DNA of 64,000 nucleotides, taken from Tanypteryx hageni. Taxonomy: Eukaryota; Arthropoda; Insecta; Odonata; Petaluridae. Both the position numbers and the translations under genes were made by a program. Location: contig CM054114.1 in the NCBI GenBank assembly GCA_028673005.1, forward strand, positions 13,388,516-13,452,515. The letters are read 5' to 3'. The first letter of the stretch is position 1, and each line of letters begins with the position of its first letter. This document shows, in pieces, positions 33,399 to 45,370 of this stretch. The notes below the pieces were generated by a model. It did not search any database. It saw only the letters and a list, made by a program, of their open reading frames with translations, and had not been told where the DNA came from.

Positions 33399-33647
33399 CA
33401 GCTCCCTTTCAAAGATAAATGGTATTTTGCAGCATCCCCACCTCGAAAGAAAATTGTATATTTACGCGATCGGATATCACAACGTTGGACGTTTTGATTT
33501 GGTGGTAATGCAATATCATAATTTTTTTAAAGAAAAGATTATTTCCCAAAAATTAGCATGTAAGAACGGTTGATTTATTTGCTTAAGAAGGTTTTTCGCG
33601 GCATTCATAAGAATCAGCTGCGGCGGGATCCAGTTTGGGAATCACTG
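33399..33647. mobile_element. hAT MITE, 249 bp, perfect target duplication
   Basis: Flanked by identical TTCTGACG at 33391-33398 and 33648-33655. Left end CAGCTCCCTTTCAAAGA; the right end is the complement of CAGTGATTCCCAAACTGGAT. Core words (TTTTGCAGCATCCCC, TTGATTTATTTGC, CGCGGCATTC) match the MITEs at 18116-18789, 23541-23810 and 41225-41501. Confidence 0.88.
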
Positions 33648-33655
33648 TTCTGACG

Positions 33656-34309
33656 CTTTAAAACGGGCATCACTGCTCAAACGGAATAAAAGTAAAAAAA
33701 TATCGTTTTCTTAACGGGCGAATATTGCCCCAATGCAATTGATCTACTAATGTGTTTTCCGGAAGAGAGGCATGCCTTCGAAAACAAATGAGAACGACTA
33801 GCAGAAGAGTCGAAATGCGAGGTAATGCAAGTTGAGCTTTGAGCAATGAAAACGGAAAATTAATTCCCATGTTTCCCTTGTCGCTAAAACAACCATAGCT
33901 ATCAAGTGTATTATTTTTTTAAATAGAAAGTGAGCTTTGTTCCGTTTTTGCAGACCGTAAATCGCACAGTCAGTGATAAAAGCGACGAAAAAATCTTTCT
34001 TTTTCTTGGAGCGGCAACTTCGGAGAGCAATCCATTGATAAATATGGCCAGAAAAAGTTTTCCAGAGTGCATTAGAGAGGACTGACTTATGCGTCACAAG
34101 CTGTTGCCTCAGAACTCATGGCGCAGGGGAGCCGCTTTCAGAGACCGCCACCCTCTTCGGCAGCTAGGATACGCAGGCAGACCTCGCTTTGCATTTAAGG
34201 TGGATTCGTTATAGCGCGAGGCAGGCCCGCGCAGACCAGGTCCTCAAAAAAAACAAAGGCGGCCGATTATTGAGGCGGACTAATGATACGTGAATTAGAA
34301 ATTCCAGTT
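33656..34309. other. unassigned sequence
   Basis: No gene recognised. 34172-34215 (AGACCTCGCTTTGCATTTAA, TTATAGCGCGAGGC) looks like a degenerate Tigger-like end and may relate to the repeat that follows. Confidence 0.35.
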
Positions 34310-34797
34310 TTTACAAACTTGTGGAAATTGTTGATATCGTTTATGGATCCCCATTTAGGGTTAGGATGTGACACCATAAGATAAATCACGAGGACGGCAC
34401 ACCGTTTTTTTCTCTCGACCGACGGTTATTTCGGCGTAATTATTTCTAAAGAAAGGTGACTTTCCGAACCAAACCGCCTCGATGATTTATTTAGGATTTC
34501 ATTCATACAGGAAATAATTACAATTTTGCCCGAATACAATAAAGTTTTTAGTTTTTTGTACCATTTAAAAATTACCGACGAAGAAGAAAAGTTATTTTTA
34601 AAATGTACGGATTTGTATCTGGCGTTGGTGGTTGGAAGCCGAAAATAAGATGTTTTTCAGGTGTATTTATATTATCATTACACTTTAGTTTTCGCGTCCA
34701 TGGAACCTATCTTCATTGACTTAATGACCATGTTTTGCGCGAATTTTGGTTACCGCGAGTTTTTTAGGAACCTATCTGTCGCGTAAAGCGAGGTATT
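34310..34797 (-). mobile_element. 470-bp repeat, minus copy (partner at 62.1 kb)
   Basis: The reverse complement aligns along its length with 62088-62553: CTCGCTTTACGCGACAGATA, GGTTCCATGGACGCGAAAAC, CTAAAAACTTTATT, GGAAAGTCACCTTTCTTTA, ACCGTCGGTCGAGAGA, TAAATGGGGAT. The end CAATACCTCGCTTTACGCGA recalls Tigger/mariner-type MITE termini, but I could not define both ends. Confidence 0.65.
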
Positions 34798-34829
34798 GCT
34801 TCATAAGACACGCACCTTCCAGAGGAAGG

Positions 34830-35225
34830 GAGGAAAATGGAAGTTGAGGAGGGAGAGAGGTGAAGAGGGGAATAGGAGGGAGAGAGGGGAAATGAAAAAG
34901 AAGGTAGGGGAATAGGAGGGAGAGAGGGGAGATGAAAAGGGGGAAGAGGAATGGGAGGGAGCGAGGAGAAGAGGAGGTAGAGAGAGGGATGAGTGATGAG
35001 GAGTGAGAGAGGAGAATAGGAATGACAGAGGAGAATAGGAGTGAGAGAGTAGAATAGGAGTGAGAGAGTAGAATAGGAGTGAGAGAGGAGAATAGGAGTG
35101 AGAGAGTAGAATAGGAGTGAGAGAGGAGAATAGGAGGGAGAGAGGGGATGAGGAGAATAGGAGGGAGAGAGGGGAAGGGGAGAATAGGAGTGAGAGAGGA
35201 GGAGAGATGAGGAGAAAAAGGGGAG
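34830..35225 (-). repeat. GA-rich tract with GGAGTGAGAGAG(G/T)AGAATA repeats
   Basis: About 400 bp of purine-rich tandem sequence with a recurring 20-22-bp unit best seen at 35000-35130. The long minus-strand frame over it (231 codons, Ser/Leu/Pro) is a translation of the repeat. Confidence 0.85.
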
Positions 35226-35290
35226 ATAGATAGATAAATGTCATTATTCGGGCGAAATTTAGATCATAAGGTCCACTCTTACATTTAATA
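35226..35290 (-). mobile_element. LINE tail fragment
   Basis: The complement reads ATTAAATGTAAGAGTGGACC, TTATGATCTAAATTTCGCCC and ends in (TATC)n, matching the LINE end at 9027-9112 and 27149-27190. Confidence 0.65.
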
Positions 35291-36080
35291 GGAGTGAGAG
35301 AGGGGAGATGAGAAGGGAGGGAGGAGAATAGGAGTGAGAGAGGAGAAGGGGAGATGCGGAGTGAGTGGTTCGGCTCCTTTCTACTGCCTCGTTCGTCCGA
35401 ATGCGATCTCGGCCACTTTGACCATATGTCACTCTGGGCCCTCTGCATGTCTCTTCTCCATCGTCCCTCGGAAGACCCTCCTTCCTTCCGCTTCAAGACT
35501 TTTGACCTGTGCCTTCATCCTTCTCTTCCTCCCTCCCTATCTCTCGCTTCTCTCCATATTTCTCCGTAGAAAGCGCGCTTTATCTCGCACAATCGCCTCA
35601 CTGGCAGCACTATTCCCAATCCTTTATTCTCGTGGATCCCTTCCTTCGTACGTACGTCTTCTCTCCTTAGGCACCGCTGGCTCCGCCCTAGTTCCGGCCT
35701 TTTTATTTAAGCCGCTACTTTTCTCAACTCGTCTAGAGACGGCGCATGATTTATGCGGCGGGAAAAATGAAAACAAGTACGATACCAATTTCGAAAAAGA
35801 ATTACGGTGACAGATAGGGTTAATCGATTGCAGTTTATAAAGATAGTTTCGCCGTGAGAGCGCGGTATGATGCACAGCCAATTTAGTTATATGAAATTCA
35901 GAGAACATTCGATTTTATGGTGATTACCACATTTATGAAATTTTGCCATGAAGAATGCTCCGAAATTATTAATGGTTGCAAATAGATGACAGCACTATTA
36001 TTTCTTAAAAAGTTAGAATTCTCTGCGATTTTAAACGTTCTCTCTCTCATGAGGTGTTCACTTTAAATATGCTTCACGCC
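35291..36080. other. unassigned sequence
   Basis: CT-rich patches occur around 35520-35560. No recognised gene. Confidence 0.4.
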
Positions 36081-36354
36081 CAGGGCCGCCCAATTACTTT
36101 CGGGGGTCTGGATGCAAGCAAGTTTTTGGAGATCCCCTATTAAAAAAAACTGCCATTTTGTACACATCGATGTTACAGCTTAGAGAGAACGTACTTATAA
36201 TTATAAATTAACTATAATGATAATTACTTCAATAAAAAAGCAAAAATTTGTTTAAAGATGTAAATATATTATTTATACTCAACATTTGGGGGCCCCTAAA
36301 AATCGGGGGCCCGGATGCCTTGCATCCGCTGCACCCCCCACTTGGCCGGCCCCG
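36081..36354. mobile_element. hAT MITE, 274 bp, perfect target duplication
   Basis: Flanked by identical TTCACGCC at 36073-36080 and 36355-36362. Left end CAGGGCCGCCCAA; the right end is the complement of CGGGGCCGGCCAAGTG. The interior is AT-rich and holds CAACATTTGGGGGCCCC near the right end, also seen in the element at 31235-31648. No coding sequence. Confidence 0.92.
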
Positions 36355-36362
36355 TTCACGCC

Positions 36363-38589
36363 GAATCAGCAACAAAGCCGACCATCTGCTCAAAATAGAT
36401 ATATGGCATTTCATCACGATTTTGGCCAAAAACCACTTCCGTTGTCCGTGGCAACCTTAATATGGAAAGTACCGAGAGTGACACATCATAGAAGGAAGAA
36501 AATAATAACAAAAATAAAAGTGAATTACGAATAAAACGGCCCAAAATTCTCTAACCCGATTCTGGAATGGAATGCATGCAACAAAGGATCTTTTCATATG
36601 ATGAAATTTAACTCGATTGGAGACAATAAGCCTTGGAAATTCCTATAAATTCTGTTTTGATTATATAATGAATAAACAGTTATTATCCACTAAAACTTTT
36701 CCTTGAGATCCACTTGATTAAAATTCAGGAAAACTTCTATTAAGTTACAATCGACGGCATGGAAAATCTATCTTTAATAGGAGTGGTCGTTGAACTGGAT
36801 TGTTCCGTTAGAGAAGTTTCATTGTGCATAACTTCTATGACTTCGTTAAAATTTTCAAGTTTTTTTTAATGCTTCCCTTTATTTTCTACTCCTATTTCTC
36901 TCTCTCCATAAAACCTTCTTTCCAAACTAAATATCGAGCCATCGTCTCCAACGATTGCAAAGTAGTTCCTCCTCGGAGAAAAAGAATGCAAGGCATGGAA
37001 CCGCGCCCAATTCACACCCTTCCAGGGCAGCGCGCAAAAAAAAGGGAACTAGGATTTCGAGACCTTTCCTGCCCCTCCCTTTATTAATCCATACCACCTC
37101 CTCCCCCTTTGCCGACCAAACGCCCCCCTCTCCTGCTCCCCTCTGCCCCTTCCTCATACGCCAATCTCGAAAAGGAAGGCCGCCTGTATTGCTCAGGCGA
37201 CCGGATGAGACGGAGACAGAGGGACACTACCCGTAACCAGCAGAGGGTGCGAAGGGATAAGGGGAAGTGGAGGGGAGGAGGAGGTGAGGGGAGGAGATAG
37301 TGAGGGAGAAGTAAGGGGAGGGAGAGGTGAGGGGAAAGGGGATTGAGGAGAAGTGATGTCTTTCCGCGAGGTTACCCCTTTTACAAGGAAAGACCTTTTT
37401 AAGAGGAAGGAGGGCAGAGGGGTTGGAGAGGGGGAAGGGGATGGCTTCCCCGGAAGAAGGAGGGTGATGCGTGGAGGGGGAGGGTAGAGGCGACACAGAT
37501 GCATTCTGGAAACCGCCGCCACAACAAGTCGGGTTCCTTTCCGCCGTCGCCGCCTCGAGGGTTTTAAGTTCCCCATTCACACTCCTTGTCCATTCTTCTG
37601 CGCTACTGGATACCCTAGAAAGGGAGCTGGAGGCAGAGAGAGGGGAGAGGGAGAGGGGAAGGGGAGAGGCGGGTCCCACCTCCCAATCCTCTCTGCTTTC
37701 GGCCTCCTTCTGACCTCACATCCTAATTCCATCGTCTGCCTGTCCCTTTTATTCCCTTCGCACCCTCTTTGTATTCCGTGTATTTTGGATTCCCTCTTTC
37801 ATGAATTCGTCCACTTCCTTGAATGGGATCGGAGTCCGTAATTAATATTTCTGCTACCTAATCAGCCTTTCATCTACCACTTGACAATTGTATGTAAAAA
37901 TGGTCTTGAAGAAAATACCGACCACAGTCAAAGACTGGAGCTATGAGTAATTAAGATGGTTTTAAAACGACTACCTCGCAATAAATTTTGTTTTGAAATA
38001 TGGCTGCGTGTGTGCACTTTATCATATGAACTAATTCTTTTGGATATTTTCTGAAATGCTCTCCATTGTTTGTCCCTCCCGACAATCTCTCCACGTACTC
38101 TTTATCAGCCGAACTAATGTTTCTATAGCCGCCAAATTTTCATTTCAGTGTCCTCTATCCAAGTGCAAATACAGCGACAATTTGATCATCGTCCGAATTG
38201 CATCGTAAAAATGTAGGCAAGAAGCTCCTTAAGCAATTTGCGATGCAATTCTTTCCTCGCTTCCTTGTATATTGTTTTATGAATCCTCAAGTTAGATTTT
38301 CTATGTTTATTCCTTCGTCACGATAAAAGTTTTGCTTGAAACGTTCCAGTTCCAGTTTTAAACGCAATATTTATTTATAATGACCTAAATACAGCGGTAA
38401 ATGGCTTCCCTGACTATGTCCCCTTCACTAAGTCTACTAACTTCCAATTTAAACCGAATATTTGATTTGTTTGGTTGCCTATTTTCCTTCCCCTTTCTTC
38501 CGATTTGTTTGTCTTTCTATTTGCTCCTTACCCTGATTTCGTGTGATTGGTGTATGTCTTCTGTGTATTTATTGCTAGAGTATTAGTTA
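36363..38589. other. intergenic sequence with CT/GA-rich tracts
   Basis: 37080-37150 is C-rich and 37240-37490 and 37615-37680 are GA/G-rich. The long overlapping frames there are compositional. No host exon recognised. Confidence 0.45.
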
Positions 38590-38706
38590 TTTTGTTTAAT
38601 AGTTTTATTTTTGTTTATTCTTGTTACTTCGTTGTTATGTGTCCAATGTAATTGGCCTTGTGCTGTTTTTGGGCTTTTTCAAATAAATAAATAAAATAAA
38701 TATCCT
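38590..38706 (+). mobile_element. LINE-like 3' tail
   Basis: A T-rich UTR followed by GTAATTGGCCTTGTGCTGTT, TTTGGGCTTTTTC and an AAATAAATAAATAAAATAAA tail. This looks like the polyadenylation-type end of a Jockey/CR1-like LINE. There is no ORF upstream that I can assign. Confidence 0.45.
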
Positions 38707-39363
38707 CACGAAGGTTCGCATTCTTACTCTCCGTTACAAAAGCTTGGAAGGGTAATCCCGTTTAAAATGATAACTGCAGGATGATGTACCCTTATTACTT
38801 CAGGTCAAGATTAATGCCATATGGCAGACGAGATAATGACTGATTTCGGAAGGGGAGAGGAGAGCTGTCGGGAATATTACTGAAGGGATGAAGGTTACGG
38901 GGAAGGAAGGAAAGGGATGGAATACGGGACAAGGGGGAGGGTGGAGGTGACTTCGACGTGACGAAACATTTGGACGAACGCGCTAGAGCAGCGGTTCCCA
39001 ACCAGGGATTAACATTTTCCGGTTTTTTCTCAATTCCGGGATTCTAGGATTGCACGAGTCGGATCCCGGGAAATTCCCGAGATTCAATTATAATCATAAT
39101 ACTTACTAGATAATAAGGATTAAAATGTAATGTTTGTGAAATCATTTATTTAATAATTATAAACTAGATTTGCACTCTACAAACAGAATAGAGATGCTTG
39201 TAAAACTCAAAAACGGCTTCACGAATATTCACAAAATTTTTAATACAGAATCATGCTATTAGAAATTAACGAATGCACTACTTTTTAATCCTTTCTCTAC
39301 AGAATAAAGCCTTAAAAAGTAATTTAAAATTTCCATTATAGCTGTTAAGCCTTCAAAATAGAT

Positions 39364-39690
39364 AAAAGAATGGCGTTATTCCCTTCCCACTTTCTTTGTC
39401 ATCACCGTAGCAACAGGTACATAACAACGTGTAAATATAATAGACAAAAGAATATCGTTATTCCCTTCCCGCTTTCTTTGTCATCATCGTAGCAACAGGT
39501 ACATAACAACGTGTAAATATAATAGACAAAAGAATATCGTTATTCCCTTCCCGCTTTCTTTGTCATCATCGTAGCAACAGGTACATAACAACGTGTAAAT
39601 ATAATAGACAAAAGAATAGCGTTATTCCCTTCCCGCTTTCTTTGACATCATCGTAGCAACAGGAACAAAACGTGTAAATATATATATGAA
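39364..39690 (+). repeat. 82-bp minisatellite, four copies
   Basis: AAAAGAAT(A/G)(T/G)CGTTATTCC recurs at 39364, 39446, 39528 and 39610, exactly 82 bp apart. The central copies are nearly identical and the fourth is shortened. It lies in the left part of the composite hAT, where subterminal repeats are common. Confidence 0.92.
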
Positions 39691-39900
39691 AAGCAACACA
39701 ATCGTCATTAATGATAGAATATTTCCTTTTTGGTAAGTAAAATTATTGTATGTTACTATGTTTATTGACGTGTGATTCGAATTTCGTGATGAAATGAGAT
39801 TAATTTCCTTTTCAAGAATACGTAGAAAAGCTATGTAATCGTCATTAATGCTAGAATATTACCATTTCGGCAAGTAAAATTACTATATTATGCATTTATT
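39690..39900 (+). repeat. direct duplication of about 70 bp, 136 bp apart
   Basis: AAAAGC then AATCGTCATTAATG, TAGAATATT and GTAAGTAAAATTA occur near 39690-39755 and again near 39826-39890 with several differences. Confidence 0.7.
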
Positions 39901-40507
39901 ACTTTCTCCATATACTATAGGGGATAGTATTGTATTCATGAAAAAAATCGACTTCGAGATTTCAACGTTTTGAGGTCCCCTGAACATGTTTTGACCATTT
40001 TATCGATGATGTCTGTGTGATAGCTTTTTTGTGGGTGCTCTAACTCAAAAACTATTTATCAGGTCAACGCCAAATTTTATATTTAACATTTTTATCAAAG
40101 TCAGAAGAACTGATTATATTTTGGTAAAAATCGGTCAACCGGAAGAGGGTGTTTATTCTTGTCACTTATCCGTTATTTTAAAATATTTGCTTTAATATTT
40201 GATAAATATCAAAATATATTGGAATATACGTAGGAAATTTAATTTTCTACAACCTTTGTTTGAAATATTTTTCCATATAATGCATTGTTTAAGAGATATC
40301 TTATATTTTTAGCTGCCACCACCACGCCACCTACTGGTGACTATTGTTAACAATTGACGCTTAGTTACGTCTTAGTAACGCTCCCTTTTCTTTTCTTAAT
40401 TGTCGGAGCTTTGTGGCTATATCCAATATCAGATGGCTATGGTTGGAGTTTATTTCTGTTCTTTGTAAAGTCGAAAATTTTCTCGCAGTTTCTTAAAATA
40501 TTTATTA
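39901..40507 (+). mobile_element. repeat family ACTTTCTCC, copy B (right-truncated)
   Basis: Matches copies A (9652-10313) and C (54130-55034) from ACTTTCTCCATA through TTAAAATATTTATTA, then diverges before the inverted right end. It is nested in the composite hAT element. Confidence 0.7.
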
Positions 40508-40529
40508 CATGCAAAGCATGTAACAGGCT

Positions 40530-41105
40530 CTCTAGTTGTTACATATTTCCGTAGTAGTTGCGAATTCGCTATCTTCTATATCCTCTTCATCTGCACTGGC
40601 ATCGTCACTGCAACTATTTTCAACAAATTCAGTTTCAAAATCGGTATTCCCTGATTTCAAATAAATTTTCCTATAAAGAACATCACAGACAGCTAAATAA
40701 AGTCTATGTGCCACTTATTCTTCCAAATTTAACCATAATCAAGATAAGTGTGACGACTTAAGCTATACCATCAGTTACGGTGGCAATTATGTCCTTCGTC
40801 AAAGATAAGTTAAATTCAACAAGTTTATTTTCCACAAGGTTCACTGTCTTTTCTGCAGGCAAAGGCCCAGAAACACGAAGCATACCCAAATTCTACAACT
40901 GACTTTGCGTGTACATTTATATTTAAATAACGACGATTTCTTAGTGATGTGTATTCGTCTAATGTCGTACTGAATCTTGCGCCATCTAACACCTTTTTAA
41001 CGATTTTTGACGTTACCACTTTCTTTGCGATACCATATTGTTTGTGAACCATTTTTATAACCGAGTATGGATTTTTGGTAAAACCATGCACTTTTGGGAC
41101 ACCCT
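40530..41105 (-). pseudogene. hAT transposase fragment (ZBED-like)
   Basis: Reading leftward from 41091: SVIKMVHKQYGIAKKVV, GARFSTTLDEYTSLRNRRYL, NINVHAKSVVEFG. After a break come MAHRLYLAVCDVLYRK and an acidic tail (SDDASADEEDIEDSEF). The RFS.T.DE.TS.RNRRY.NINVH block followed by AH..HLAVCDVLY is the catalytic-domain region of one hAT lineage (first catalytic Asp in the LDEYTS block). About 80 residues between the blocks are frameshifted or stopped; the N-terminal BED finger and hATC end are missing. Non-functional. Confidence 0.8.
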
Positions 41106-41224
41106 GTAGATCATTTTACCTTTTATAATAAACCGAGAATTTCCAGGGAAATGCGATGATTTCTCGAAAAAACGGGATGTTCATTCTACATCCGGGATTC
41201 CGGGAAACCGGAATCTCTCTTGAT

Positions 41225-41501
41225 AAACCTTATTTTGTAGGCGCGGCACCCTTTCAAAGAGAAACAGAATTTTGCGGCACCCCAGCCTTCAAACAATGTT
41301 TTCATATTTTCACAAACGAGTATTATAACCATTTGTTGGTGTCACACCATAATCAAATTATTAGAGATAAAATCAATGCCCTAGTTACCTGTAAACACAT
41401 CCAAATAGTTGATTTATTTACAAAACTAATTTTATCGCGGCACTCCTAAAAATCAACTGCTGCGCCCCAGTGTGCCGCGGCTGCCAGGTTGGGAACTGCT
41501 G
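41225..41501. mobile_element. hAT MITE segment forming the right end of the composite
   Basis: GCGCGGCACCCTTTCAAAGA, TTTTGCGGCACCCCAGCC, GTTGATTTATTTAC, CGCGGCACTCCTAAAAATCA and CCCAGTGTGCCGCGGC match the MITE family at 18116-18789 and 33399-33647. It has no free left CAG end. Confidence 0.7.
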
Positions 41502-41509
41502 CGCCAGAG

Positions 41510-42189
41510 GGTCGAACCGCGCACCGCAATAGAGAAAGCAGATTTGAAGAGTTCCTTTCGATCGCTCCAGTCCCGCCGACAGTTGTATTCATTCCGATTG
41601 TCACTTTTCTTCAGAGTCAGACGTCGGATACAAAAGATGAGGCGACCACATCCATCACGATAAACGCATCTTCACCTGGCCAACCCATTCGAGGGATGGC
41701 GAGACTACATTTGGGGCGCGGGAGGATGGAGAGGGGAGGGAAGAGGGAGGGAGGAGAGCGGTGAAGAGGGAGGAGGGAAGGGCGGCTGGAGGGAGATACA
41801 TAGCTCTGAGACACGCACCGACGTGTCTATTTAAAAAAAAGATCATCCCTTTTGCCTTTCCCAACGCTCTCTCCTCTTTCTCTCCTTCATTCTGTTTTGA
41901 CCAGTTAGTAACCGACGGCGAACAGGCCAAAGGGCAATTTCTTTCGCCTCCCACTCTCTATTCTCAATATATGCATCTCTCTTGGCGTGGTCGTCGAAAT
42001 GCGTCCAGTCCCTTCTTCGCGGATCTTACGTTGCCCTCATAACCCTTCCCCCAATCTCCCTCCCTAACCCCTCCCTCCTTCCTCCCGCTGTAACTACGCC
42101 TCTCTTTGCCTTGTCCTTTTAAATAAACTTCACGCTCTGTCGTGCGGCAGCTGTTCTTCCCCTCCCTTGACGCGTCGCAAAATGCGCCT
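41510..42189. other. unassigned sequence
   Basis: Overlapping frames of 60-99 codons on both strands without domains. GA-rich patch at 41715-41790 and CT-rich patch at 42040-42090. Confidence 0.4.
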
Positions 42190-42690
42190 GTATTTTTTTA
42201 TCCCTATCTCCTCTCTCTCTCTTCCTCCCTCCCTCCTTCCTTTCCTCAATCATCTCTCTCTCTTGCCTATCTCCCTCCTTTCCTCTCTCATTCTACTTTC
42301 TCCCTTCCATCCTCTCCCTCTTTCCAACCCTCCCCTCTCTCCCTCCCTCTTCTCTCTCCTTCCCTCTTCTCTTTCCCTCTCCTCTCTCCGACCCTCTTCT
42401 CTCTCCCTCTCCACTCTCCCTCCCTCTTCTCTCTCCCTATCCCTCCCTATCCTCTCTCCCTGCCTCCCTCTCCTCTCTCTCTCCATCTCCTCTCTCCCTC
42501 CCTCTCCTATCTCCCTCCCTCTTCACTCTCTCTACATCTTCTCTCTCCTACCTCTTCTCTCTCCCTCCCTCCCTCTCACTCTTCCTCCTTACCTTCCTTT
42601 CCTCTCCCTCTTCTTTCTCCCTCTCCTCTCTCCCTCCCTCCGTCTCCCTCACTCTCATCCCTCTTTCCCTCCTCTATTTTGGTAAGCTCC
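42190..42690 (+). repeat. 500-bp polypyrimidine tract
   Basis: CTCTCTCCCTCCCTCTTCTC-like imperfect repeats. The two 170-190-codon frames over it are repeat translations. Confidence 0.9.
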
Positions 42691-45370
42691 TTTCCAAGTA
42701 GGATCTGACGTCGACCGTTTCCAAACACGAGGAGAGGGAAACTGCAGTTATAAAAAACGAGGCTGCATAATGCGAAGCAGGGCACGGGTTGTGACTTGAC
42801 AAGGAATAGCAAAACGGAAGGCTACGCGAAGCGGTGAATAGTGAGCAACGGAAGTCCCACACGTTTTATACGGCTGCCGTTAATTTGAAGTTCATTTCAA
42901 ATTTGAATATTTTTTGTCGGGAAACTTATATTCCACTTATGGTATATCCTTTGATAATAATGACCTGATGGCATACAGCCTCTTCAGTACGCATGATAAT
43001 AATCTGTTGAACACATTTTAACTTCGGCGAAGGCGTTTCCTTAAATTTGATAATCGATTTCACAGTTTCTCTACCCACCGTTTGCATTATTAAACTATTC
43101 CAATGAAAAAGTATAAGAGATTTCCCAACGTTCCCTTTTGACTTAATTTCTTTCCTTAATAATGCTTCTTTGTTTATCAGTCGCATCGATAAAATATTCG
43201 CCATTAATTTCTTTTTGAAACTATCAGCTATTTTTTAAAACCTTCGTTTCCATTCGAAAACCCAACGTGGATAATTACGGACCGCGAGATTTTCGCTTTC
43301 TACAAAATGTGTGATATTTTAGATATAGAACGAAAGTAAGAGATCAGCTTGAAATGGATTTGCTCTGAATACTATCTGCCAATTATGAAGCATCTGATTT
43401 ATGATAAGATATTAAAGTTCGCTAATATGTTTTCACTAACTTTCATAATTAACGAGCGGATATTTTCTGGATACGTCTGTACTCATGAACGTCTGCAGGG
43501 AGAGGAGCAGTTACCCTTCCACTGAATTTTTTACGAAAATGTAAATGCAACTTATAACTCACAACCTTATAATCTATCAATATATCTACTTCAATATACC
43601 ATTCTCCTATTTGTAGGTCGGCCTCATGAGGAAGCCTTTCACCATCACCGTCATTAAAAATATTGGCTATTTTTCTACGATAATGTTCTTGCTTTTGGAG
43701 CTATGCAAACGAGATTTGAGAGGCAATGAAACTGTCCGTGAGAACCGGACGTTTTCCTGTCCATTGATTGCAAACAGCGATATGAAGAAAAGACCCAGAG
43801 GATTCTAAGACTACAACGTAGGCGAAGGAAAAGTTCTGCTCTGCAAGTGCAGTGACAATAGTGTTTTCACACTTGTATTCAATGCTGAATCTGTTTATCC
43901 TGTCTAGTGTGTCTCCAGATATTCTTAGGAGGAAAAGAAAAGCTTCAAATCACTTAGCCAAAACTTATAGCAAAGTATAATGTAAATATAGATAGATAGA
44001 TGGATAGAAGTGATCAAACCATTTTCTTGTGTAGAATAATAATGCGAGGGAAAAATGGTATTTCACTCTAATCATGCACTGCATTGACGCGGTAAAAAAA
44101 ATGCTTGGCTCCTCCACCGGTACAATGGCGGCAAACTGGACAACTTAGCATTCCGACGACGTGTAGATTCCGCCCCGTTAAAATACAACAAACGTACGGT
44201 TCAGATGAAAACGTTGATGTATATTCTACGCAGAAAGGCATATGCTGGACACGAAGACATTCTGCAAAGCAAGAAAAAAATTCTGCCTGGACCGGGAAAC
44301 GAACACGGATCTTCCACTTGCCGAACGCTGCAAAAAATGATACTCCTGGTTTTCATGTGAAGTGATTTGTAAGTTGCCACACCGATAACAGAAGCTAAAA
44401 GCTCGAAAAAAACACTATTTCTGTTCACTCTTAACAAAATCTGCAGACATTTTCCACTTCCTCAGCGTACTTGAACCAATCAACCCCATGGAAGAGATGG
44501 CTTTTTTATATAATAATAATAATTACAGTAAAGATATTTGGATGTGACAGCAAAGTGCTCATAAATCTATTCCTGTGAAAAAATATATTCCTTTTTGGAA
44601 AAATAGTTTCAAGATCCCTTGTTAGTCTACTGCCCTACACATAGAACGCCCTTTATTTCGAAAATAACCAATTCGAAAATTATAAGCACTACGTTTTTTG
44701 TTACATACGCCTAAGGGAACTGAAAACAATCACTAGTTTAGATAAATTCCATAATAATAGTTTCAGGATAATCTAAGTTAAATAACTATAGATAACCACA
44801 GATACTATCGAATTTGAACGGATTATTCAGTCACCAATGGATACAACTCAAGCCAACCGTGGTCGTTAGGTACTCTCCTGGAAAAATCTGCGCCCGTATA
44901 CTTTTTAAAATTAATATTTTAACCGTAAAAATGAGTTTTCAAGTTGTGTTCCAAGACGAAACACAAAAAAGGCACGTTTTAGACAAAAACTTATCGTAAA
45001 TTTATAGCAAAATAACTGCCAAAATTTGTTTATCACTACGCGCATTAATAGGAAAAAAATAATTAAGTCGCTGATTATTCGTATCCGTCGATGGCATATT
45101 GTTGCTAGTGGTAGTAACGGACGATTTTCGCAGTGGCCTCGCCCGCAGCGTCCATTTGGGGAAATATCACTCATACGTCGCTCGGGAGAATCCCGTTCCA
45201 TTCTAGAATGCTGTCCACGACACTCTGCGTCGGTCCATCTGCCGCAGATAACAATAGACGTAATCTGGGGCCCTTCAAGCGGTGCGATCTTTTATTCCCC
45301 GCCCTCAAAAAAACGAGTCCCGATGCGTCCACTACATTTCCATTTCGGAAGCACCCTTAACTTCAACCTC
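42691..45370. other. AT-rich intergenic sequence
   Basis: No gene recognised. (TAGA)n-like sequence lies at 43989-44009. The minus-strand frame 42926-43204 and plus-strand frame 44105-44365 have no family. Confidence 0.4.

Larger units (their letters stand above)
38989..41501. mobile_element. composite hAT element, 2,513 bp, with near-perfect target duplication
   Basis: Left end CAGCGGTTCCCAACCAGGGA; the right end is the complement of CAGCAGTTCCCAACCTGGCA. Flanks CGCTAGAG (38981-38988) and CGCCAGAG (41502-41509) differ at one base. Inside, left to right: GGGATT/CCCGG-rich subterminal sequence, a four-copy 82-bp minisatellite, copy B of the ACTTTCTCC repeat, a minus-strand hAT transposase fragment, a second CCCGG-rich subterminal region (41136-41215) and a MITE-like right end. 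The right end belongs to a different MITE family, so a MITE probably replaced or joined the original end. Confidence 0.75.

Noticed and set aside
34801..35496. 231-codon minus-strand frame
   Set aside because: Entirely a GA-tract translation; stops are missing because of composition.
39364..39690. CRISPR-like spacing of repeats
   Set aside because: Spacers are also repeated, so this is a plain minisatellite, and the DNA is eukaryotic.
42142..42708. 188- and 172-codon plus-strand frames
   Set aside because: Two overlapping frames of the same polypyrimidine tract.
44270..44340. Possible B box on the minus strand (GTTCGTTTCCC)
   Set aside because: No matching A box or fold; a single word is not enough.
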